NCBI RefSeq assembly: GCF_019969725.1
Contig: NZ_JAHXYW010000005.1
Coordinates: 427,882-491,881 of the forward strand
Direction: 5' to 3'
Length of the DNA: 64,000 bases
Source of the DNA: Neobacillus bataviensis
GTDB taxonomy: Bacteria > Bacillota > Bacilli > Bacillales_B > DSM-18226
Positions 26,691 through 34,901 of this stretch are shown piece after piece. Every line of letters begins with the position of its first letter. Within the stretch, counting starts at the first letter, position 1. The notes beneath the pieces are model-generated. The model made no database searches. It saw only the letters and a list, made by a program, of their open reading frames with translations, and was not told where the DNA came from. Position numbers and translations under genes: made by a program.

Positions 26691-28739
26691 CTAATTTATT
26701 GGCTTCGAACCTGTCCATTTTCCATCAGTATTAAAATAATGAACTTCTTTGCCAATTGTTATATATGTGCCATGAACCATTAATCCATCGTTGGTAAAAT
26801 AGTACCAATCATTCCCGTATTTTAACCAGCCGCGGAGCTCGGCACCATTACTTTTGTAATAACGGTATTCGTTCGCAGTTCCTTCCTGTTTAACCCAGCC
26901 AGTTACCATTGCCCCGTTTTTATTAAAGAAATAATAAGCGTTGTTTACGAGGTTTCTGCCTATGACAGAATCTCCCTTAGAATTGAAGTAATACCACTTG
27001 TTTTTATATAATAACCATGTTTTGTTATATAGAGCTCCGCTGCTCTTAGCGTAGTGCCAATAGGTGCCATCGAAATACCAGCCATTTGCTTTCATTGCAC
27101 CATTACCATCAAAATAGTATGGTGTGCTGCCAACCATGAATACGCCAGTGACCATTTGACCGTAGGAATTCGCATCAGTTTTTAAATAATACCATTTGCC
27201 GCTAAGTTGGAGCCAGCCAGTTAACAACTGTCCTTTGTTATTGGCATAGTACCAAGAGTTGCCGTCATAGGCCCAGCCTGTTTTCATGATACCACTGTTA
27301 TCAAAGAAGTAGTGGGCATTGCCGATCTTCAGAACACCACCCGATACCATCATACCTTCTTCATCAACGTAATACCATTTGCCACCATCAAGAATCCATT
27401 TGTTAGAGGCCATCACACCAGTAACCGGGTCAAAGTAAAATCTCACATCATCAATATCATACCAGCCGGTAACCATATTGCCATCTTCATCGTAGTAGTA
27501 GAGATTTCCGTCTTCATCTACTGTCCAGCCATATTCGATTCCTGGGTCATAGTTTCCATCATAATCCACTTGAACACCATTTGCGAAAAGCTCGCTGATC
27601 ACCTGCATCGCTGCTGAACCTTCAGTCAAATCAAGATTCGGCATATCAATCATCATAACATTTTCTAAGCTGACTAAATCAAGTAATGGTGAAATATCAG
27701 ATACTGGATTAGAAGAAATATATAAGTTCGCTAATTTGCTCAAACCTGTCAGCGGCTGTAGGTTCGACACTTGATTAGCGTCCAAATCCAAAGTGGTTAA
27801 AGATGGTAAATTAGAGATTGGAGTAAGATCACTGACACCATTCTCCCAAAGAGATAAATATTCCAATTTCGTAAGACTGCTCAATGGGGAAATATCCGTA
27901 ATTCCATTGTTGGATAATTCTAATTCTACTAGATTTGTGAGCCCGCTAAGTGAAGACAGATCGGTGAAGTTGCTATCTGTAACTCCTAAGCCTGTTAATT
28001 GTGGTACTTCGCTCAAGCCAGAGAAATCACTTATATTATTTCCCGATAAATCTACATACTTTAATACTGCTAACCCGCTAAGCGTGGATAGGGTGCTGTT
28101 TACAAACTGGGTATATCCTAAACCTAAATACTCTAATTTTGGTAAATTAACTAATCCGGATATATTATTAATTGGATTGCTTGATAAATCTAAGACCTGT
28201 AATTCTGGAAGCCCATTAAGAGGAGCTAGGCTGCTGTTTTCAAGCTTATTATTATCCACGAATACATAAATTAATTTTGATAATTTGCTTATTGGGGATA
28301 AATTGCTAATATTATTATTTGATAGATTGAGAAAGTCTAAATTTACAGCAAATTCCAGACCTGATAAATCTGTAATATTGTACTCAGATGCTTCTAAATA
28401 TGTTAGAGTTGCTAGTTTAGCTTGAGTAATGGGTGTTGTGGAGCTGATTCCTAATGCCTCACGCACAGCGTTTGCCAAATTGTTATCTTTGAACGTAACC
28501 ACATCGTTTGTTCCTTGCGTCACTGCGTTTGGTGTTTGCTGGCTTAATCTTGGTTTTTGCCTCTGCAAATCATTGAGTGCTTTTTGCTTAAAAGATTCTT
28601 TTGTCCATTTTGCCGTTTTGGCAGCGGCTGGCGCGGTTTGTGTAACCGTTTTGGTTTGTTCGCCTGCTTTCGTATTCAATGGAGCCATGAATGAAAGCGA
28701 TAGAACAGAGGCCAGCATGATCTTGCTAAATTTCTGCAT
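26691..28739 (-). CDS. Internalin-like LRR surface protein with choline-binding-type repeats, paralogue
   Basis: The 682-residue protein has a signal peptide (MQKFSKIMLASVLSLSFMAP), a short basic linker, and about twelve internalin-type leucine-rich repeats (about 75-385), for example LTNLVELELSNNGITDISPL. About fourteen choline-binding-type repeats follow, including GWLQLSGKWYYLKTD. The segment TPITQAKLATLTYLEASEYN before the LRRs also occurs in the neighbour at 24536-26542, so the two arose by duplication. The capping segment NLDL-(S/T)-x-GSAA-x-QVI after the LRRs is shared as well. It ends without the NTTxxGYxLG cap. The Shine-Dalgarno is G-rich. Confidence 0.85.
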   Translation of the reverse strand: MQKFSKIMLASVLSLSFMAPLNTKAGEQTKTVTQTAPAAAKTAKWTKESFKQKALNDLQRQKPRLSQQTPNAVTQGTNDVVTFKDNNLANAVREALGISSTTPITQAKLATLTYLEASEYNITDLSGLEFAVNLDFLNLSNNNISNLSPISKLSKLIYVFVDNNKLENSSLAPLNGLPELQVLDLSSNPINNISGLVNLPKLEYLGLGYTQFVNSTLSTLSGLAVLKYVDLSGNNISDFSGLSEVPQLTGLGVTDSNFTDLSSLSGLTNLVELELSNNGITDISPLSSLTKLEYLSLWENGVSDLTPISNLPSLTTLDLDANQVSNLQPLTGLSKLANLYISSNPVSDISPLLDLVSLENVMMIDMPNLDLTEGSAAMQVISELFANGVQVDYDGNYDPGIEYGWTVDEDGNLYYYDEDGNMVTGWYDIDDVRFYFDPVTGVMASNKWILDGGKWYYVDEEGMMVSGGVLKIGNAHYFFDNSGIMKTGWAYDGNSWYYANNKGQLLTGWLQLSGKWYYLKTDANSYGQMVTGVFMVGSTPYYFDGNGAMKANGWYFDGTYWHYAKSSGALYNKTWLLYKNKWYYFNSKGDSVIGRNLVNNAYYFFNKNGAMVTGWVKQEGTANEYRYYKSNGAELRGWLKYGNDWYYFTNDGLMVHGTYITIGKEVHYFNTDGKWTGSKPIN

Positions 28740-28769
28740 CTCTATTAACCCCCTAAATTTACTAGGTAC

Positions 28770-28803
28770 ATTATATCAAAGTATTCCAAATAAAGTGGAA
28801 AAA
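28770..28803 (-). promoter_or_regulatory. Extended -10 promoter and conserved upstream element of the second LRR gene
   Basis: TGA-TATAAT with an upstream TTCCACTTTATTTGGAAT element, matching the arrangement before the paralogous LRR gene. Confidence 0.6.
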
Positions 28804-28842
28804 ATTGAATAATTTATAAATATAGAAATAATAAATTCAACA

Positions 28843-28882
28843 TAAAAAAGCGAAACCATCTTGAGTGTGGTTTCGCTTTTTA
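28843..28882 (-). terminator. Terminator after the NlpC/P60 gene
   Basis: A 14-bp perfect stem, AAAAAGCGAAACCA/TGGTTTCGCTTTTT, with a 9-base loop, usable in both directions. Confidence 0.85.
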
Positions 28883-28890
28883 TAAACTAT

Positions 28891-29637
28891 TTATTTAATC
28901 CAAGCTCCGTCGCTTCCGATTACGTATCCATCAATTGTTGTATTTTTGGCCATTGAGCCGTCAGAGTTTAGGAAATACCAGTGGCTGCCAGAATAAATCC
29001 AGCCAGTTAGCATTGCACCGCTAGGTCCTAAATAATACCAATCATTATTCCATAATAACCAGCCAGTTTTCATTTTGCCGTTTGAATCTAAGTAATACCA
29101 TGTATTCCCATCTTTTATCCAGCTAGTCTGCTTTACGTCGTTTTTGTAAAAGTACCAAGAGCCCTCAGATAGTACCCATCCATATTTAGTGTTTCCAATC
29201 CGCTTCGAACCAATATAGGTTCTAGTATAGTAAGACTCTGATAAAGAGCTGACCTTAACCCCATTAGAAGATGCATGTACGAATTTATTGTCACCTATGT
29301 AAATTCCAACGTGCGATGCTCCAGCCTTATATGTGCTAAAGAAAACTAGATCGCCATCTACTAGATTACTTTTTGAAACGGCTTGTCCTTTTGTGTATTG
29401 GTCCGCAGCAGTTCGTGGTAAAGTAACCCCAGCTTTCTTGTATGTATAACTTGTAAATCCAGAGCAATCAAATCCGCTTGGAGATGATCCTCCCCATACA
29501 TATGGTACGCCAATATAATCAAGAGCAATATCTGTAACCGTATCTCCAAAGGATGCCGCTTCTGTTTTGTGTTCACCGATTAATCCGCTCAAGAGTAAAG
29601 AACATGATAGTAGACCAGTAACTATTAACTTCTTCAT
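28891..29637 (-). CDS. NlpC/P60 peptidoglycan endopeptidase with choline-binding repeats
   Basis: The 248-residue secreted protein has a signal peptide ending at about EHKTEAA. A compact NlpC/P60 domain (about 30-145) has the catalytic cysteine in GFDCSGF, the histidine in ASHVGIYIG and a third polar residue in FVHASSN. Four choline-binding-type repeats and the cap NTTIDGYVIGSDGAW follow. The family cuts D-gamma-glutamyl-diaminopimelate or related stem-peptide bonds. It is the smallest repeat-bearing hydrolase in the window and has no LysM or SH3 domain, so the repeats are its only visible wall anchor. GGGGG precedes the ATG. Confidence 0.9.
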   Translation of the reverse strand: MKKLIVTGLLSCSLLLSGLIGEHKTEAASFGDTVTDIALDYIGVPYVWGGSSPSGFDCSGFTSYTYKKAGVTLPRTAADQYTKGQAVSKSNLVDGDLVFFSTYKAGASHVGIYIGDNKFVHASSNGVKVSSLSESYYTRTYIGSKRIGNTKYGWVLSEGSWYFYKNDVKQTSWIKDGNTWYYLDSNGKMKTGWLLWNNDWYYLGPSGAMLTGWIYSGSHWYFLNSDGSMAKNTTIDGYVIGSDGAWIK

Positions 29638-29934
29638 GATAACCCCCGTGTTTCTTTTTCTCTCTTTTTTGTTAATTCTAGTATCTCATAAAATTTAATA
29701 GATTTAATTTACAGTTATTTTTTAATATTATTACAGGAATGTTTCAAAAATTGACCTTTTTCGACTTTATTATCGAATTTTTCAGAAAATAGTCAAAAAA
29801 TAAAGAAAAACAGGCTTTACGACATAGCTGTTTTATGCTTTTTATCCTATTGATTACTGGGGAGCCGATGAAATATGTCAAAAATGATACAAAGATTTTT
29901 CGACTATGATTTCATAATTTATTATTCATTAATA
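29638..29934. other. Intergenic region upstream of the NlpC/P60 gene
   Basis: About 300 AT-rich bases hold the promoter of the minus-strand endopeptidase. I see no gene, no clear promoter hexamers and no strong structure. Confidence 0.4.
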
Positions 29935-29972
29935 ATAAAACCACCCCTTTCGTTTGAAAGGAGTGGTTCTTT
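29935..29972 (-). terminator. Terminator after the glucosaminidase gene
   Basis: AACCACTCCTTTC pairs with GAAAGGGGTGGTT across a 4-base loop, followed by TTTATT on the minus strand. Confidence 0.75.
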
Positions 29973-29974
29973 GG

Positions 29975-31468
29975 TTATAACATAGCCCCGTCTTTTCCTA
30001 GACGATATCCGCCAATGGTAGTATTGGCTGCCATATGGCCGTCATTGTATAAGTAATACCATTTGCCGGTGACCTTGACCCAGCCTGTGAGCATGACACC
30101 GCTGTTGTTCATGTAGTACCATTTCCCGCCAGTGCTTACCCAGCCGGTTTTCATCGCACCGCTTTGATCAAGGTAATACCACTTGCCTCCAGTGTCCAGC
30201 CAGCCGGTTTTCATATCCCCAGCAGGATTTAAATAATACCATTTGCCGTTAATATATTGCCAGCCTGTTAGCATGACGCCTGATGAGTTGAGGTAGTACC
30301 ATTTTCCTCCTGTTAGCAGCCACCCCTTTGCGAGGGTCCAATTACTATTATAAAAATACCAATTACCGTTTAAATTTTTCCAGCCGGTATTAGCCGTAAA
30401 AGCATTAAATTCCTTTGCAATTTGAGCTATTTTTCCAGCCCAGGCTTGATCAGTTGAATATTGATGGAAGGAATGGTTGAATCTCATATTATCAAGCGTT
30501 GGCTGAGAAAACGGATAATCCACATTGGATTTTTCTCTGCTTATATAATTCTCATTGATCCATTTTGCCCCATCCACAATTCCACTTCTTGCTGCCGAAA
30601 ACGTATCTGCATTGGCAGCAGGCTGATTATCATCTGCACCAATTCCATAGAAATTCATTTTTGTTTTCACGATATCAGATGTGCCCCATTTGGTTTCGAG
30701 ACCGGAATGTGCCAAAAGATAGATGGCATTAACGCTGTAATTATTTTGGGCTTCCAAATAAGCTGAACCCATTCCAGTCATTAAAGTTTGTTTCCATCCA
30801 GTTTTATAGTTAATAAACTCGTTAAGTTGATTAACCGTAACATTGGCTTTCGTATTTAAGGGGGTAAAAATCGTAATATTGTTTGTGACCTTTCCTTCAT
30901 TTTCAAATTCATACGGAATAATATTGCTTCCTGCACCCGGTTTGTATGATTCATCCTTCAGGTACAAACCATAGATCCAGCCTTCTAGTAAGCCATCTGC
31001 AGTACGTACCTTAAAATAATTACTTGCCGGGTCATAATCAAGGACATATACCTTTGAATGATTAGGAATGATTTTCCCACTTGTCGGAGGGGTAGTAGGG
31101 TTGTCTCTGACATTTCTCCACTCCTTCACAAGCCAGGTTTGTTTGGATAGGTCACTGGTTAAATAGTCTTTATGTACCCAGCCCGTTCTGCCGTCAGCCA
31201 TTTGAATTTCAGCCGCATAGTCTTTTTGGCTGAGGAAGGTTACTTTGTCGTTAAACTTCAATTCAGCATATTGCTGATAATTTGGGTCCAAATGAATTCG
31301 AAAATCCGATAGTTCCTCAAAACTGCGATAAACCGGCAGCTCTGTGACAAATACACTCATTTCATTCGGGACTGATGCGGCTGTTGTTTGTGCCGCTGAA
31401 GCCTTGCTATGAAAGATCCCCATCAACAATAGGACAACTAAAAAACTACGAAAAACTACTTTTTTCAC
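29975..31468 (-). CDS. Endo-beta-N-acetylglucosaminidase with choline-binding repeats
   Basis: The 497-residue protein has a signal peptide, two SH3-like stretches (about 35-175; for example WRNVRDNPTTPPTSGKIIPN) and a glucosaminidase domain (about 195-360). Its signature is IYLLAHSGLETKWGTS, with the catalytic glutamate in GLET, then MNFYGIGADD and FHQYSTDQAWAGKIA. Six regular choline-binding repeats and the cap NTTIGGYRLGKDGA close it. It would cut the glycan backbone of peptidoglycan. The start is GTG at 31468, with GAGGAG 7 bases upstream. Domain order (catalytic then repeats) is the reverse of the larger glucosaminidase at 38797-41451. Confidence 0.9.
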   Translation of the reverse strand: MKKVVFRSFLVVLLLMGIFHSKASAAQTTAASVPNEMSVFVTELPVYRSFEELSDFRIHLDPNYQQYAELKFNDKVTFLSQKDYAAEIQMADGRTGWVHKDYLTSDLSKQTWLVKEWRNVRDNPTTPPTSGKIIPNHSKVYVLDYDPASNYFKVRTADGLLEGWIYGLYLKDESYKPGAGSNIIPYEFENEGKVTNNITIFTPLNTKANVTVNQLNEFINYKTGWKQTLMTGMGSAYLEAQNNYSVNAIYLLAHSGLETKWGTSDIVKTKMNFYGIGADDNQPAANADTFSAARSGIVDGAKWINENYISREKSNVDYPFSQPTLDNMRFNHSFHQYSTDQAWAGKIAQIAKEFNAFTANTGWKNLNGNWYFYNSNWTLAKGWLLTGGKWYYLNSSGVMLTGWQYINGKWYYLNPAGDMKTGWLDTGGKWYYLDQSGAMKTGWVSTGGKWYYMNNSGVMLTGWVKVTGKWYYLYNDGHMAANTTIGGYRLGKDGAML

Positions 31469-31641
31469 TATTTTCTCCTCTCAATCTATTATTCTCTTTA
31501 TAAGAGTATCATATTTTCCATGTGTTTCCACCTTAAATTCGACATTTGCTGCCATGAAATGTTATAGAAAATTCATATATTTTTTATTTCTCGCGGATGT
31601 TTTTTTATAAAATAAATAGTAAATTAGGAAGGAAGTGAAAC

Positions 31642-32546
31642 ATGGCTTATAAACCTCGCACTGAACCCGTATTGTTAAAAATTCTTCGTTACTTAAATAC
31701 AAGGATGGTTCTTACAGAAAATGAAAAACAGTATTATTTAACTCTTAAAAAAGGTTATGAAGGGGAGGTAAAGTTTGATTTATTGACTGAGAAGATCTCT
31801 AGTGAATGCTTCGTATTAAATGATTTATTGCTTGAGGTTAACAACACCCTATTCCAAATTGATACTACCCTTATTTATCAAGACACTATTTACCTGTTGG
31901 ATGTTAAAAATCATGAAGGAGATTATATTTTTGAATCTGGAGAGTTCTTCACGATGGCTCGAAAAGATATTAAGAACCCTTTGCAACAGCTAAAAAGAAG
32001 TACATCACTGTTCCGTCATCTACTCCATAATCTTGGACATCATTTTAATATTGAATCAAATGTTATTTTTATTAACCCCGCGTTTACCTTATATCAAAAC
32101 CCACTAAACGAGCCCATTATTTTTCCAACGCAGCTTGATCGTTTTATGAAAAGTTAGATATGATTCCATCAAAACTAAATAGCCGGCACAAAAAGTTAGC
32201 TGACCAATTAATTTCTTTACATATAACAAAATCTCCATATACTCATAGTCCTAAATATAATTATGGGATGCTGCGAAAAGGTCTTTCTTGTGGTGTATGC
32301 GACTTATTGTCGATTTCCCCCAGCGAGAAGAAAAGCGTTTGTGCTGATTGTGGGCATGAAGAAGCTATTGATACCGCTGTATTGTGAAGTGTTTTGGAAT
32401 TAAAGGTGCTTTTTCCAGAGATGAAAATTACCACGAACTTAGTACATGAATGGTGCAACGGGGAAGTTTCTATTAAGTCAATCAGAAGGAATTTAAAGCA
32501 AAATCTTACTACTAAAGGGAATACAAGATTTTGTTATTATGAGTAA
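31642..32546 (+). pseudogene. NERD-domain protein gene broken by a frameshift and a stop
   Basis: The first 171 codons (31642-32157) encode a nuclease-related (NERD) domain: GYEGEVKFDLL, LEVNNTLFQIDTTLI, YLLDVKNHEGDY and NPLQQLKRS. A one-base loss around the TTTT run near 32142-32147 then shifts the frame. Reading continues in the other frame as YEKLDMIPSKLNSRHKKLAD, then a zinc-finger-like part (CGVCDLLS...CADCGHEE). A TGA at 32385 interrupts it, and the frame carries on as VLELKVLFPEMKITTNLVHE to TAA at 32544. The TGA may be a mutated CGA. One start has a good GGAAGGAAG site. Two lesions make real decay more likely than a sequencing error. Function of intact relatives is unclear. Confidence 0.82.
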
Positions 32547-32643
32547 ATTGAAATTCTAGGCAATTGAGTCCTCTTTTAGGATCGCGGAGAAGCTTCCATT
32601 TGTGTGACCATTATTAATTACAACACCCGAGCTTTTTTGTCTT

Positions 32644-33095
32644 GACGGGCATTTGGATGCTCTCCTTTTTACCGCTCACGTGCTTTTTCCGCCCTCGACG
32701 GGAATTAGGACGCTCTCCTTTTTACCGCTTGCGTGCTTTTTTCGCTTCGACGGGAATTAGGACGCTCTCCTTTTTACCGCTTGCGCGCTTTTTTCGCTTC
32801 GACGGGAATTAGGACGCTCTCCTTTTTACCGCTTGCCTGCTCTTTTCACCTCGACGGGAATTAGGACGCTCTCCTTTTTACCGCTTGCCTGCTCTTTTCG
32901 CCTCGACGGGAATTAGGACGCTCTCCTTTTTACCGCTCACGTGCTTTTTTTACCTTAATGGGCATTTGGACGCTCTCCTTTTTACCGCTTGCGTGCTTTT
33001 TTTACCTTAACGGGAATTAGGACGCTCTCCTTTTTACCGCTTGCGTGCTTTTTTTACCTTAACGGGCATTTGGACCTTCTCCTAATTACACCGTT
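32644..33095. repeat. Nine tandem copies of a 52-bp unit
   Basis: Copies begin with GACGGG or AACGGG at 32644, 32697, 32749, 32801, 32853, 32905, 32957, 33009 and 33061; spacing is 52 bases except the first (53). A unit contains GGGAATTAGGACGCTCTCC, then TTTTTACCGCTTGCGTGC, then a T-rich end. Two variants exist at the start (GGGAATTAGGA and GGGCATTTGGA). The unit is not a multiple of three, holds no spacer and encodes no clear peptide. It lies between the broken NERD gene and the end of licC. Confidence 0.93.
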
Positions 33096-33171
33096 TATGC
33101 CCTTTTTTCATAACAACAAACAATAGGAGCCGCCATTATTGACCAAATTACACTTTTTTCAAATGCATATG

Positions 33172-33208
33172 GCAAAAAAAATAAACCGGCACCAAGTGCC
33201 CGTTTATT
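33172..33208 (-). terminator. Terminator of the lic operon
   Basis: Directly after the licC stop, AAACGGGCAC pairs with GTGCCGGTTT (one mismatch) over a 3-base loop, followed by ATTTTTTTT. Confidence 0.8.
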
Positions 33209-33896
33209 TTTTCGCTGCTAATAATTTATTTACTTTTTCAAGGTCTGCTACGGAGTCGATTTCATAGCTGTCATCAGGGTGGATTTCTTGAAGGTAAACA
33301 TTTAAGTTAGGCAGGTTATTCTTGACGATTTCATCCCACCAGAACTCCACAAAATTGCCGCCTTCTACTGCTTCTTCAAGTTTCCCTACAATATAACGTC
33401 CATCCTGCTCGGACCAGTAGGACACGCCGCAAAGAATGTACTCTTGATCACCGTCGCCAACCTCGATATCGGTTACTTTGTAATCCTCATTGTAGCGAAT
33501 CATCCATTCCCCTTTGAAATCCGGTTTGCGGGCGCTGAAATACATGGACGTCTTCGGTGCCTCTAACATGAAATTGCGGTCCAGGTAATTATCGCCATCA
33601 ATGACATATGAATCCGGCAGATATTCCCTCACTAAATACATAGTGTACATATTGTTATAAACATCGTATTTATCATTGTGAATGAGTTTTACACCGTACT
33701 TCTCTTTTAAATACTCAAACTTTTCCGCTAAGTAGCCGGTGACCACGATGATTTCCGAAACGCCGACTTCTTGTAAAAACTCCACCTGTCTCTCAAGCAT
33801 CGGTTTCCCGTTTACGACAGTTAGTGCTTTAGGTGTTGTCAACGTTAGTGGACGTAATCTGGTGCCCATCCCTGCTGCAAGAATAATTGCCTTCAT
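33204..33896 (-). CDS. licC: CTP:phosphocholine cytidylyltransferase (LicC)
   Basis: The 230-residue nucleotidyltransferase makes CDP-choline from CTP and phosphocholine. It begins MKAIILAAGMGTRLRPLT with PKAL at 22-25, and continues with VVTGYLAEKF, GVKLIHNDKYDVYNNMYTMY, SYVIDGDNYL (metal-binding acidic residues near D100/D102), EWMIRYNEDYKVTDI, NFVEFWWDEIVKNN and SYEIDSVADL. From memory the same blocks, such as HND/FNDKY-x2-YNN and YEIDSV, mark pneumococcal LicC rather than sugar-nucleotide pyrophosphorylases. Its place after a LicB-like permease and a LicA-type kinase settles the assignment. AGGAAGG lies 12 bases before the ATG. It is the last gene of the operon. Confidence 0.92.
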   Translation of the reverse strand: MKAIILAAGMGTRLRPLTLTTPKALTVVNGKPMLERQVEFLQEVGVSEIIVVTGYLAEKFEYLKEKYGVKLIHNDKYDVYNNMYTMYLVREYLPDSYVIDGDNYLDRNFMLEAPKTSMYFSARKPDFKGEWMIRYNEDYKVTDIEVGDGDQEYILCGVSYWSEQDGRYIVGKLEEAVEGGNFVEFWWDEIVKNNLPNLNVYLQEIHPDDSYEIDSVADLEKVNKLLAAKK

Positions 33897-33929
33897 TTAG
33901 CTGTAATTCCTTCCTCTTGAAAAATTTTA

Positions 33930-34901
33930 TTACGCCGTTTTCCTGCCTTTGAGAAGATTCATCCATTTGAGCTCCTCTTGACTGGCGACCGTAATAATAG
34001 ATCCTAATAAAATCATTATACTAAAGAACACAAGCTTAAAGGTAATCGGTGTGCCTAAAATGATGAAGCTTAACAGAATCGCCCAGGCAGCATACGTAAT
34101 ATTCAAGGCCATCGCACGGGTTGGACCCATAACGTAAATCGCTTTGTAATAAAATACATAAGAAGCTGTTCCGGAAAGGGCGATCAACGCGATCAAGAAA
34201 AACTCACTGCTCTTAAACACTTCACCCACAAGCGGATACGCCTTGAAAAATGGTAGTATCAACACGCCGTACGTGACAGCTGAAACCAATTGACGAATTT
34301 GCAGCGCTTGCTCTGGTGAGATTTCATCATCCTTCATACCGTACGCAAGAATAACGCACTCCATCCCCCAGCCGAAAATACATAAAAGGATGAATGAGAA
34401 ACCAAGAATGTAGCTTGGTGAAGGTTCGCCGCCCGCAAAGCCTAATAAGAAAATAAACAAAATACTAATAAAAAGTCCAATCCAGTTTTTTAACGTTAAT
34501 TTATCCTTTAAGATCACAAAGGCAAAAAATGCACCAATCGCCGGGTACACGGCTGAAATAGAAGCCGATAAGGAAGCACCCAAATACTTAACCGCAAGCA
34601 CGTAGCCCGTCATTCCAATTGGTCCGCCGAGTAACGCGCCCAGCATGACAAACCGCCCGCTTCGGGTTGTTAATTTTTGAAAAGGAACCTTCACTTCCCC
34701 TCTGATCGCCATATAGATCAGCATCCAGACACTGGACAATAAATCATGGAAAAAGGTACTTACTAGCGGCGCAAGGAAAATCACCAAATCGGAGGAAACG
34801 AACAATGCTTTTGATAATACCATTCCGATTAATACGGTGTCGAGCGCCCAAGTGAACCCGGAAAACAACCCGAAGAGTAATCCTTTATTTTTTGTATTCA
34901 T
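33930..34901 (-). CDS. licB: LicB-like choline permease (EamA/DMT family)
   Basis: The 323-residue protein has ten membrane segments in two EamA repeats. GALLGGPIGMTGYVLAVKYL, GASLSASISAVYPAIGAFFA and, in the second half, TRAMALNITYAAWAI resemble pneumococcal LicB more than general drug/metabolite transporters. It probably imports choline for the kinase and cytidylyltransferase encoded on either side. The ATG lies 17 bases inside the end of the upstream licA-type gene and has AGGGAG 7 bases before it, which points to translational coupling. 33 bases separate it from licC. Confidence 0.88.
   Translation of the reverse strand: MNTKNKGLLFGLFSGFTWALDTVLIGMVLSKALFVSSDLVIFLAPLVSTFFHDLLSSVWMLIYMAIRGEVKVPFQKLTTRSGRFVMLGALLGGPIGMTGYVLAVKYLGASLSASISAVYPAIGAFFAFVILKDKLTLKNWIGLFISILFIFLLGFAGGEPSPSYILGFSFILLCIFGWGMECVILAYGMKDDEISPEQALQIRQLVSAVTYGVLILPFFKAYPLVGEVFKSSEFFLIALIALSGTASYVFYYKAIYVMGPTRAMALNITYAAWAILLSFIILGTPITFKLVFFSIMILLGSIITVASQEELKWMNLLKGRKTA

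Noticed and set aside
32644..33095. CRISPR array
   Set aside because: The whole 52-base unit repeats with no unique spacers, and no cas genes are near.
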